23,361 bases of DNA from an uncultured Verrucomicrobiota bacterium (GTDB taxonomy: Bacteria > Verrucomicrobiota > Kiritimatiellia > CAIQIC01 > Lenti-01): NCBI GenBank assembly GCA_938003985.1, contig CALKWZ010000028.1:1-23361 (forward strand), read 5' to 3'. The number at the start of each line of letters is the position of its first letter. Position 1 is the first letter of the stretch. Position numbers and translations under genes: made by a program. This document shows, piece after piece, positions 1 through 7,437 of this stretch. The notes under the pieces are model-generated. The model did not search any database. It saw only the letters and a list, made by a program, of their open reading frames with translations, and was not told the origin of the DNA.

Positions 1-584
1 CCGAAGGCGAAGGCGGCGGTTTCCGCAAACCCTACGGCGGCGGTTTCCGCAAGCCGTACGGTCCGCGCGCCGAAGGCGGCGAGGGCGGTGGCTTCAGGAA
101 GCCTTACGGTCCGCGTGCCGAAGGCGAAGGCGGCGGTTTCCGCAAACCCTACGGCGGCGGTTTCCGCAAGCCTTACGGTCCCCGCGCCGAAGGCGGCGAG
201 GGCGGTGGCTTCAGGAAACCTTACGGTCCGCGCGCCGAAGGCGAAGGCGGCGGCTTCCGCAAACCGTTCGGTCCGCGCAAACCCTATGGCCCCCGCGCCG
301 AAGGCGGCGCGGGCGGTGGTTTCAGGAAACCTTACGGGCCGCGCGCCGAAGGCGGCGAAGGCGGCGGTTTCCGCAAACCGTTTGGCCCGCGCAAGCCGTA
401 CGGCCCGCGCGCGGAAGGCGCGGGCGGCGGTTTCCGCAAACCGTATGGCCCGCGTCCCGATCGCGCCGGCCCCGGCGCCGGTCCGGAGCGCCCCGCGTTC
501 CGTCCGCGCAAGCCCTACGGCGACGGCAAGCGGCCGGTTTGGAAAAAGCGTCCGCCCGAAGACGGCGGCGGCGCGCCGGAATGA
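1..584 (+). CDS. C-terminal part of an Arg/Gly/Pro/aromatic repeat protein (5' end outside window)
   Basis: An open frame runs from the window edge (first whole codon at position 3) to TGA at 582-584, with no internal start needed. It reads as about ten tandem GGFRKP(Y/F)G units separated by PRAEGGEG or PRAEGEG linkers, plus two GPRKPYG half-units, ending in a basic, Trp-containing tail (KRPVWKKRPPEDGGG). The periodic F/Y, R/K and G content in this frame, with synonymous variation between units (CGC versus AGG for Arg, TAC versus TAT for Tyr), shows it is the coding frame. Such tails are typical disordered RNA-binding extensions, for example on rRNA pseudouridine synthases or DEAD-box helicases, but the catalytic part lies upstream and cannot be seen. 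The identity of the full protein is therefore unknown. Confidence 0.75.
   Translation, partial: EGEGGGFRKPYGGGFRKPYGPRAEGGEGGGFRKPYGPRAEGEGGGFRKPYGGGFRKPYGPRAEGGEGGGFRKPYGPRAEGEGGGFRKPFGPRKPYGPRAEGGAGGGFRKPYGPRAEGGEGGGFRKPFGPRKPYGPRAEGAGGGFRKPYGPRPDRAGPGAGPERPAFRPRKPYGDGKRPVWKKRPPEDGGGAPE
3..455 (+). repeat. Nested tandem repeat encoding GGFRKPYG units
   Basis: The DNA repeats at two scales. The short unit encodes GGFRKPYGPRAEG(G)EG. A larger block of about 117 bases (short-spaced pair followed by a unit with AGG for Arg) occurs at about 3-119 and again at about 120-236 with very few differences. Units using AGG (near 94, 211 and 321) share the GGTGG(C/T)TTCAGG context, so they descend from one ancestral unit. 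This points to duplication of blocks rather than single units. Confidence 0.75.
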
Positions 585-617
585 TTTCGCGGCGCCGGGC
601 CCGCGCCCGGAAACCGG

Positions 618-646
618 TTGACCGCCGTCCGCGCGGCGTTTAGAGT
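618..646 (+). promoter_or_regulatory. Sigma-70-type promoter for the HAD-like/mazG pair
   Basis: TTGACC at 618-623 (5 of 6 to consensus) lies 17 bases before TAGAGT at 641-646 (4 of 6). It sits between the end of the repeat-protein gene and the SD-preceded start at 676. Start of transcription would be near 653, giving a leader of about 23 bases. The call rests on hexamer match and spacing only. Confidence 0.55.
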
Positions 647-675
647 GTCCCGGATTTTTCACCGAAGGAGAACAC

Positions 676-1392
676 ATGGCCCCAGCGATCAAAGAAGAAC
701 AGCAACCCACGGAAGGCGCGTCCGCCAAGAGCGCGCTGCTTTTCGAAATGGACAACGTGGCGCTCGGCGCCCGGCAGATCCGCTACGAGGTGCTCGCGCG
801 CATCCTCAAGGAACAGCGCATCGAACTGACGCCCATCCAGTTTTCCCGCTTCTGCCTGCATCCGGCCCCGCAGGTCTACATGCCCGCCTTCCTCGCCGCG
901 ATGAAGTACACGGCCGCGACGCCCGAGCAGGTCGTCGAGCGCCTCATCGGCGAGACCACCTCCCGCTTCATGCAGAAAACCACCGTCATCAGCGAAGGGC
1001 TCATCAAGTGGATGGAAGCCGCGCAGGCGCGCGGCGCGGCCATCGCGTGCGTCTCCATGCTGCCGCAAGCCTCCGCCGAAACGGTGGCGGCCCACCTCGG
1101 TTTCGACCGCTGGAACGTCACGGTGATTTCCGGCCTGCCGTCGGTGGACAAGGCCTTCCCGCGCGCCGAGCATTGGCTGCGCATGGCCAAGGCCGTCGGC
1201 CGCAACCCGAAGCGCTGCCTGTCGATCGTCAGCAGCATGGCGACCGCCAAGTCGGCCCTCGCCGCCATGATGCACGTCGTCGCGGTGACGGACGCGTTCA
1301 CCGAATACCAGGATTTCTGCGGCGCCAACCTCGTTTGCTCCGATCTCAAGGAAGTCGATCCCAATGAGTTCTTCGAGCAAATCAGCTTCTAA
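676..1392 (+). CDS. HAD-superfamily-like protein with degenerate active site
   Basis: The 238-residue product has the layout of a beta-phosphoglucomutase-like HAD protein: a motif I region (LLFEMDNVAL, residues 21-30), a helical cap, a motif II region (AIACVSMLP), a conserved-looking Lys (K159, VDKAFP) and a motif IV region (CLSIVSSMATAKSALAAM, 181 onward). The nucleophilic Asp of motif I is Glu here (E24) while the second Asp (D26) is kept. The acidic residues expected in motif IV are Ser (S186, S187). It is therefore probably not a normal phosphatase and may be a regulatory or binding protein. The start has a strong SD (GAAGGAG, 664-670, five bases before ATG). Its 3' end overlaps mazG by 29 bases, so the two are probably translated together. 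HAD fold assignment is by motif recognition only. Confidence 0.7.
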   Translation: MAPAIKEEQQPTEGASAKSALLFEMDNVALGARQIRYEVLARILKEQRIELTPIQFSRFCLHPAPQVYMPAFLAAMKYTAATPEQVVERLIGETTSRFMQKTTVISEGLIKWMEAAQARGAAIACVSMLPQASAETVAAHLGFDRWNVTVISGLPSVDKAFPRAEHWLRMAKAVGRNPKRCLSIVSSMATAKSALAAMMHVVAVTDAFTEYQDFCGANLVCSDLKEVDPNEFFEQISF

Positions 1393-2269
1393 GCGCAAAC
1401 GCCCCGCCGCGAAACCCGCGCCCCGCAAAAAGCCCGCGAAAAAGTCCGCCGCCGCCCAGCTGGCTTCGCCGGCCGCGCGCCGCAAGGGCGTCGCCGAACT
1501 GGCCCGCCTGCTGGACATCATGGCCCGCCTGCGCCGGCCCGGCGACGGCTGCCCGTGGGATCTCGAGCAGACGATCGACACCATCAAGCCGAACCTCATC
1601 GAAGAGGCCTACGAGGCCCTCGACGCGATGGAAAGCGGCAACCGCGCGCACCTGACCGAGGAACTCGGCGACCTGCTGCTGCAGATCGTCTTCCAGGCGC
1701 AGATCGCCGCCCAGGAAGGCTCGTTCAATTTCGCCGACGTCGCCAAAGGCATTTCCGAAAAACTGATCCGCCGCCATCCGCACATCTTCGGCGACGTGAA
1801 GGTGGCCGACTCGAAGGAAGTCCTCCGCAACTGGGACGCCATCAAGAAGACCGAAAAGAAGGCGCGGATTTCCGCGCTCGACGGCATTCCCAAGCACGTG
1901 CCGCCGCTGCACCGGGCCTACCAGGTCCAGAAGCTGGCCGCGCGCGTCGGGTTCGATTGGAGCGACGTCTCCGGCGCGTTCCAGAAGCTGACGGAAGAAA
2001 TCGGCGAGCTGCAGGAAGCCATCGCCGCCCAGAACCGCAAGCACGTCGTCGAGGAAATCGGCGACCTGCTGTTCTCCGTGGTCAACGTCGCGCGCTTCGC
2101 GAAGGTCGATCCCGCCTACGCGCTGGAACTGACCAACGCCAAGTTCATCCGCCGCTTCCGCGCCGTGGAAGACGAAATCGTCGCCAGCGGCCGCCGGATG
2201 AAGGACTGCACCTTGGCCGAGATGGACGCCATCTGGGACAAGATCCGCGCCGCCGACAAGCGGCGCTGA
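1364..2269 (+). CDS. mazG: Nucleoside triphosphate pyrophosphohydrolase MazG
   Basis: MazG hydrolyses (d)NTPs to NMP and pyrophosphate, acting in nucleotide-pool cleaning and in tuning the stringent response. The 301-residue product carries both MazG repeats. The first has CPWD (63-66), EEAYE (80-84) and EELGD (99-103), followed by RRHPHIFGD and NWDAIKKTEK. The second has GFDWSD, EEIGE (211-215) and EEIGD (230-234). The EExxE and ExxD-type acids are the Mg-binding residues of the family. Compared with E. coli MazG (about 263 residues) it has a roughly 40-residue Lys/Arg/Ala/Pro-rich N-terminal extension that lies partly inside the overlap with the upstream gene. AAGGAA at 1348-1353 can serve as SD. 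A shorter protein from a later start is possible but no better SD is visible. Confidence 0.93.
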   Translation: MSSSSKSASKRKRPAAKPAPRKKPAKKSAAAQLASPAARRKGVAELARLLDIMARLRRPGDGCPWDLEQTIDTIKPNLIEEAYEALDAMESGNRAHLTEELGDLLLQIVFQAQIAAQEGSFNFADVAKGISEKLIRRHPHIFGDVKVADSKEVLRNWDAIKKTEKKARISALDGIPKHVPPLHRAYQVQKLAARVGFDWSDVSGAFQKLTEEIGELQEAIAAQNRKHVVEEIGDLLFSVVNVARFAKVDPAYALELTNAKFIRRFRAVEDEIVASGRRMKDCTLAEMDAIWDKIRAADKRR

Positions 2270-2294
2270 GCCGCCCCCGCGGCCGTTTTCAACG

Positions 2295-2406
2295 TTTTTA
2301 CGTACTACGTAAAACCCGCGCAAAGTTTTTACGTTCTACGAAAAATCGCCGAATCTTTTTACGTACTACGTAAAACGCGCCCGGACTTTTTACGTACTAC
2401 GTAAAA
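2295..2406. repeat. Array of four 20-bp palindromes, period about 31 bp
   Basis: Copies of TTTTTACGTACTACGTAAAA lie at 2295-2314, 2356-2375 and 2387-2406 (all exact), with a variant at 2326-2345 (two changes). Each core is a 9-bp inverted repeat, TTTTACGTA and TACGTAAAA, around a single central C. Start-to-start distances are 31, 30 and 31 bases and spacers are 10-11 bases of GC-rich sequence. The array begins 26 bases after the mazG stop and ends before the next operon. The last copy is flanked by CCGGA and TCCGG, extending its dyad. On one frame of each strand the unit is stop-free and reads FYV(L/V)RK. Function is unknown. Confidence 0.9.
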
Positions 2407-2460
2407 TCCGGGGGAGAATGCGGTCCAGCGGCGCGCGGCGGGCGGCGGGCGAGAATCGGA

Positions 2461-2488
2461 TTGACGGCGGGGGCCGGGAGAGTAAGTT
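2461..2488 (+). promoter_or_regulatory. Weak promoter candidate upstream of the 2-oxoacid oxidoreductase operon
   Basis: TTGACG at 2461-2466 is a good -35 match, but the best partner, TAAGTT at 2483-2488 after 16 bases, matches the -10 consensus at only three positions. An operon promoter is expected somewhere in 2407-2510, and this is the best candidate I found. Confidence 0.25.
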
Positions 2489-2518
2489 GGTCTGGATTTT
2501 GCGGCATTTTGGAGCGTC

Positions 2519-2767
2519 ATGAGCGAGCAGGCACAGCCATTCGAACTTCCGTATCCGGCCATCGACCCCTTGGAATGCAAGGCGTGCGGGCGGTGCATCG
2601 CGGCCTGCCCGAAGAAGGTCATCGCCCTCGGGACGAAACTGAACGCGCGGGGCTACGTCTTCGCGGAATACGCCGGCGCCGGGTGCATCGGCTGCCTGAA
2701 CTGCTTCTACGTCTGCCCGGAGCCCAACGCCATCGCCGTGCACGTGAAGGCGAAGGAGGCGAAGTAG
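2519..2767 (+). CDS. 2[4Fe-4S] ferredoxin subunit of 2-oxoacid:ferredoxin oxidoreductase (VorD/KorD type)
   Basis: The 82-residue product has two 4Fe-4S motifs: C20-x2-C23-x2-C26-x3-C30-P and C56-x2-C59-x2-C62-x3-C66-P. This is the delta-subunit layout of pyruvate, 2-oxoisovalerate and 2-oxoglutarate ferredoxin oxidoreductases. It carries electrons from the thiamine diphosphate site to free ferredoxin. The position directly before the alpha subunit, with two bases between the stop and the next start, supports a role as a complex subunit rather than a free ferredoxin. GGAG at 2511-2514 is the SD. The protein lacks a signal peptide and is expected to be cytoplasmic. Confidence 0.9.
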   Translation: MSEQAQPFELPYPAIDPLECKACGRCIAACPKKVIALGTKLNARGYVFAEYAGAGCIGCLNCFYVCPEPNAIAVHVKAKEAK

Positions 2768-2769
2768 CC

Positions 2770-3828
2770 ATGGCGACGCAACTGGTCAAGGGCAACACGG
2801 CGGTCGTCGTCGGCGCGCTCTACGCGGGCTGCGACAGTTTCTTCGGCTATCCCATCACGCCGGCGAGCGAAATCCTGCACGAGGCGGCCAAGCTGTTCCC
2901 GCCGGCGGGCCGGCGCATGGTGCAGGCGGAGAGCGAAGAGGCCGCGATCAACATGGTCTACGGCGCGGCGGCGACGGGCCGGCGCGCGATGACGGCCTCG
3001 TCCGGGCCGGGCATCAGCCTGAAGCAGGAGGGCGTGTCGTACCTCTCGGGCGCGCAGCTGCCGGCGGTGATCGTGGACATCATGCGCGCCGGACCGGGCC
3101 TCGGGAACATCGGGCCGGAGCAGGGCGACTACAACCAGGTGGTGAAGGGCGGGGGCCACGGCAACTACCGCACGATCGTGCTGGCGCCGGCGAGCGTCCA
3201 GGAAATGTGCGATTTCACGTTCAAGGCGTTCGAGCTGGCCAGCAAGTGGCGCATGGTCGTCTACGTGCTGGCCGACGGCGTCCTGGGCCAGATGATCGAA
3301 CCGCTGCGGTTTCCCGAAACGAGCGTCGCGCCGGAAACGGACAACCGCTGGGCGGTGGACGGCACGGCCGCCACGCGGCCGAACGTGGTGACGTCGATCT
3401 TCCTCAATTTCGACCAGCAGGAGGCGTTCAACCACGAGCTGCAGGCGAAGTACGCGGCGGTGGCGGCGGCGGAACAGGCTTCGGAAAGCTACCGGATGGA
3501 CGACGCGGACGTCGCGCTGGTGGCCTACGGCATCAGCGCGCGCATCGCGCAGGGCGCCGTGGACGCCGCGCGGCAGGAGGGTTTCAAGGTCGGCCTCTTC
3601 CGGCCGCAGACCCTGTTCCCGTTCCCGCAGGACGCGCTCAACGCGTTCGTGGCGCGGGGCGGCAAGCAGCTGATCTGCGTGGAAATGAGCAACGGCCAGA
3701 TGCGCGACGACGTGAAGCTGGCGATCGAATGCCGCTGCCCGGTGCATCTGGTCTGCCGGCTGGGCGGCAACCTGGTGACGCGGGACGAGATCCTGGCGAA
3801 AATCCGCGCCACGGCGCGGCAGGCTTGA
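2770..3828 (+). CDS. vorB: 2-oxoacid:ferredoxin oxidoreductase alpha subunit (VorB/KorA-like)
   Basis: The 352-residue subunit starts at ATG 2770, preceded by AAGGAGG at 2753-2759. It has the family's N-terminal motif GYPITPASE (26-34), the QAESEEAAI segment (52 onward) with a Glu of the type that activates thiamine diphosphate, and the ASSGPGISL and MRAGPGLG segments, followed by the transketolase C-terminal-like domain. With the beta subunit it oxidatively decarboxylates a 2-oxoacid to acyl-CoA, reducing ferredoxin. Sequence style and gene order (ferredoxin, alpha, beta, gamma) are closest to 2-oxoisovalerate oxidoreductase (branched-chain 2-oxoacids). 2-oxoglutarate or another 2-oxoacid cannot be excluded by eye. 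The frame is open upstream to about 2461, but that part overlaps the ferredoxin gene in another frame and is not coding. Confidence 0.9.
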   Translation: MATQLVKGNTAVVVGALYAGCDSFFGYPITPASEILHEAAKLFPPAGRRMVQAESEEAAINMVYGAAATGRRAMTASSGPGISLKQEGVSYLSGAQLPAVIVDIMRAGPGLGNIGPEQGDYNQVVKGGGHGNYRTIVLAPASVQEMCDFTFKAFELASKWRMVVYVLADGVLGQMIEPLRFPETSVAPETDNRWAVDGTAATRPNVVTSIFLNFDQQEAFNHELQAKYAAVAAAEQASESYRMDDADVALVAYGISARIAQGAVDAARQEGFKVGLFRPQTLFPFPQDALNAFVARGGKQLICVEMSNGQMRDDVKLAIECRCPVHLVCRLGGNLVTRDEILAKIRATARQA

Positions 3829-3842
3829 GGCGGGAGCGCGCG

Positions 3843-5264
<1,422 letters not shown>

Positions 5265-5266
5265 AG

Positions 5267-5307
5267 CCCCGTTTCCGCGCGGAAAACCGCGGGGAACGCT
5301 TTTCTTT
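5267..5307 (+). terminator. Possible intrinsic terminator after the oxidoreductase operon
   Basis: CCCCG at 5267-5271 can pair with CGGGG at 5290-5294, enclosing a TTTCC-GCGC-GGAAA hairpin (5272-5285). After five bases comes TTTTCTTT (5300-5307). This begins three bases after the beta-gamma stop codon. The U-tract is offset and interrupted, so termination may be partial. Confidence 0.4.
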
Positions 5308-5310
5308 GGG

Positions 5311-5339
5311 TTGCATCGGGGCCGCCGGCTTGGCATAAC
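5311..5339 (+). promoter_or_regulatory. Promoter candidate for the acyl-CoA dehydrogenase/ETF operon
   Basis: TTGCAT at 5311-5316 lies 17 bases before CATAAC at 5334-5339. The -10 element is preceded by TGG, an extended -10 context. It follows the possible terminator and lies about 50 bases before the SD-preceded start at 5390. Together these suggest the dehydrogenase/ETF genes can be expressed apart from the oxidoreductase genes. Confidence 0.4.
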
Positions 5340-5389
5340 TGGCGGCCGTTCCCTTTTTGGGGGCAGGAACCGCAAGCAAGGAGCAAGCA

Positions 5390-6565
5390 ATGGCTGAACT
5401 GAATTACGGGTTGTCGGAACTGGCGCTGGAAATCCGCGGCATGGTGCGGGAATTCGCCGAAGCGCGCGTGAAACCGGTGCGGGCGGAATTGGACGAAACC
5501 GGCCACTTTCCGACGGAAATCCTGCGCGAACTGGGCAAGATGGACCTGATGGGCCTGTACATCCCGACGGAATACGGCGGGACGTTCGAAGGCGACAGCA
5601 TGCCGAACCTGATCGCAGTGGAGGAACTGAGCCGGATCTGCATCGGCGTGTCGGTGTCCTTCGCGGCGAACGGCCTGGGCGCGGACCCGATCCTGCTCGG
5701 CGCGAGCGACGAGCAGAAGAAGAAGTTCCTGCCGGCGCTGGCCAGCGGCGAAAAGTGGGCGGCCTACGCGCTGACGGAACCCAACGCGGGTTCCGACGCG
5801 GGCTCGATCCGCACGACGGCCGTCAAGAAGGGCGACAAGTACGTCCTCAACGGCACCAAGCAGTGGATCACCAACGGCGGCGAAGCCGACATCTACACCG
5901 TGTTCGCGGTGACGGACAAGAACCGCGGCGCGCGCGGCGTGAGCTGCTTCATCGTCGAAAAGGGCACGCCGGGCTTCACCTTCGGCAAGAAGGAAAACAA
6001 GCTGGGCATCCGGGCGAGCGCGACGCGCGAGCTGATCTTCGAGGATTGCGAAGTGCCGGCGGCGAACCTGATCGGGCGCGAAGGCACGGGCTTCATCTGG
6101 GCGATGAAGACCTTCGACGTGTCCCGGCCGGGCATCGCGGCGCAGGCCGTCGGCCTGGCGCAGGGCGCGCTGGACGAAGCGGTCACGTATGCCAAGGTGC
6201 GCGAGCAGTTCGGCAAGCCGATCATCGCCAACCAGGGCCTGAGCTGGATGCTGGCGGACATGGCCACGAAGGTCGAGACGGCCCGGGCGCTGACCTACGC
6301 GACGGTCCAGTCCATCGACCGCGGCGTGAAGGATTATTCGAAGTTCTCGGCGATGTGCAAGGTCTACGCCTCGGACGTCGCGATGCAGGTGACGACGGAC
6401 GCCGTGCAGGTGTTCGGCGGCTACGGCTACATGAAGGAATATCCCGTCGAGAAGATGATGCGCGACGCGAAGATCCTGCAGATCTACGAAGGCACCAACC
6501 AGATCCAGCGCGACATCATCGGGCTGGCCCTGAACAAGGAATACGGCGCGGTCGCCAAGAAGTAG
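5390..6565 (+). CDS. Acyl-CoA dehydrogenase (short/branched-chain or butyryl-CoA type)
   Basis: The 391-residue flavoenzyme matches the usual length of short-chain acyl-CoA dehydrogenases. It shows both family signatures: ALTEPNAGSDAGS in the first half and QVFGGYGYMKEYPVEKMMRD near the end. The catalytic base is E367 in QIYEGTNQIQR, the position used by short/medium-chain enzymes rather than the alternative Glu of isovaleryl-CoA or long-chain enzymes. It interconverts acyl-CoA and 2-enoyl-CoA with FAD, exchanging electrons with the ETF encoded next. I chose ATG 5390 because AAGGAG (5378-5383) sits six bases before it; the frame extends upstream to 5357 without SD support. The substrate (butyryl-, isobutyryl- or 2-methylbutyryl-CoA) cannot be read from sequence, though the neighbouring VOR-type genes favour branched acyl-CoAs. 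Confidence 0.93.
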   Translation: MAELNYGLSELALEIRGMVREFAEARVKPVRAELDETGHFPTEILRELGKMDLMGLYIPTEYGGTFEGDSMPNLIAVEELSRICIGVSVSFAANGLGADPILLGASDEQKKKFLPALASGEKWAAYALTEPNAGSDAGSIRTTAVKKGDKYVLNGTKQWITNGGEADIYTVFAVTDKNRGARGVSCFIVEKGTPGFTFGKKENKLGIRASATRELIFEDCEVPAANLIGREGTGFIWAMKTFDVSRPGIAAQAVGLAQGALDEAVTYAKVREQFGKPIIANQGLSWMLADMATKVETARALTYATVQSIDRGVKDYSKFSAMCKVYASDVAMQVTTDAVQVFGGYGYMKEYPVEKMMRDAKILQIYEGTNQIQRDIIGLALNKEYGAVAKK

Positions 6566-6596
6566 GCCCGCGGCCGGGTCCGGTTTCGTACGGCGC

Positions 6597-6620
6597 GGCC
6601 GGCGGCGCGGGCTGCCGGCC
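6597..6620 (+). other. Intercistronic GC hairpin before etfB
   Basis: GGCCGGC (6597-6603) and GCCGGCC (6614-6620) form a perfect 7-bp stem with a 10-base loop, ending two bases before the etfB SD. There is no U-tract. It could affect mRNA stability or etfB translation, or simply reflect GC richness. Confidence 0.3.
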
Positions 6621-6634
6621 CGGAGGAACGTGAA

Positions 6635-7423
6635 ATGCATATTGTCGTGTGCGTCAAGCAGGTCCCCAACACCACGCAGGTCCGGATCAATCCGGAAACC
6701 AACACGCTGGTGCGCGACGGGGTCGAATCGATCCTGAACCCCTTCGACGAAAACGCGCTGGAAATGGCGCTGCAGCTGAAGGAAAAGCACGCGGGCACGA
6801 AGGTGACCGTGCTGACCATGGGCCCGCCGCAAGCGGCGGAAGTCCTCAAGGAAGCCGTCGGCCGCGGCGCGGACGCCGTGGTCCTGCTGTGCGACCGCGC
6901 GTTCGCGGGCTCGGACACCTGGGCGACGAGCTACGCGCTCTCGACGGCGATCCGCAAGCTGGAGCCGGCGGACTTGGTGCTGTTCGGCAAGCAGGCGATC
7001 GACGGCGACACCGCGCAGGTGGGCCCGGGCGTGGCCGACTGGCTGGGCATGCCGTGCATCGCCTACGCCCGCAAGATCGAAATCGCCGACGGCCGGGCCG
7101 TCGTGGAACGCGCCTTCGAGGACGGCTACGAGAAACTCGAAACGCCGTTGCCGTGCGCGCTGACGGTGCTGAAGGAGGCCAACGTGCCCCGGATGGCGTC
7201 GCTGCGCGGCAAGATGGCGGCCAAGAAGCTGGCGCTCCAGCCGACCACGGCGGAAGCGGTGGGCGCCGATCCGGCCAAGCTGGGCCTGAACGCCTCGCCG
7301 ACGCGCGTGGTGAAGATTTTCTCGCCGCCGCCCAAGACGGGCGGGGTGAAATGGCAGGGCGAGGAGCCCGCCGTCCTGGCGCAGCGGCTGGCGGACTTGC
7401 TCCGCGAGCGGAAACTGATCTGA
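6635..7423 (+). CDS. etfB: Electron transfer flavoprotein beta subunit
   Basis: The 262-residue product opens with MHIVVCVKQVPNT and contains LNPFDENALEMAL, the TVLTMGPPQA segment and GKQAIDGDTAQVGPGVA, all standard for EtfB, followed by the ETLPC-like segment (LETPLPCALTVLKEANVPR). The DGDTAQVGP form resembles EtfB of anaerobic bifurcating systems more than the DDDCNQTG form of mitochondrial-type ETF; this comparison is from memory. EtfB binds FAD or AMP at the interface with EtfA and docks on the dehydrogenase. GGAGG at 6622-6626 precedes ATG 6635. The gene is 69 bases after the dehydrogenase and 14 bases before etfA, consistent with one operon. Confidence 0.95.
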   Translation: MHIVVCVKQVPNTTQVRINPETNTLVRDGVESILNPFDENALEMALQLKEKHAGTKVTVLTMGPPQAAEVLKEAVGRGADAVVLLCDRAFAGSDTWATSYALSTAIRKLEPADLVLFGKQAIDGDTAQVGPGVADWLGMPCIAYARKIEIADGRAVVERAFEDGYEKLETPLPCALTVLKEANVPRMASLRGKMAAKKLALQPTTAEAVGADPAKLGLNASPTRVVKIFSPPPKTGGVKWQGEEPAVLAQRLADLLRERKLI

Positions 7424-7437
7424 GAAGGAGCGCGGTC

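Noticed and set aside
88..621. Frame +1 reading of the repeat region (Ala/Val/Ser/Arg-rich product)
   Set aside because: The frame starting at position 3 gives periodic GGFRKPYG units with synonymous variation and a clean stop at 584, so it is the coding frame.
2295..2406. CRISPR array
   Set aside because: Repeats are regular but spacers are only 10-11 bases, the two arrays share spacer sequence, and no cas gene is in the window.
2295..2406. Tandem intrinsic terminators
   Set aside because: Stems are A/T-rich with a very small loop and are followed by A tracts rather than T tracts on the + strand.
2461..2769. Extended N-terminus of the alpha subunit
   Set aside because: The extension overlaps the ferredoxin gene in another frame and has no family similarity; ATG 2770 has an AAGGAGG SD and the expected family start.
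3207..3842. Extended N-terminus of the beta-gamma subunit
   Set aside because: It would overlap the alpha-subunit gene out of frame; the family start and SD fit ATG 3843.
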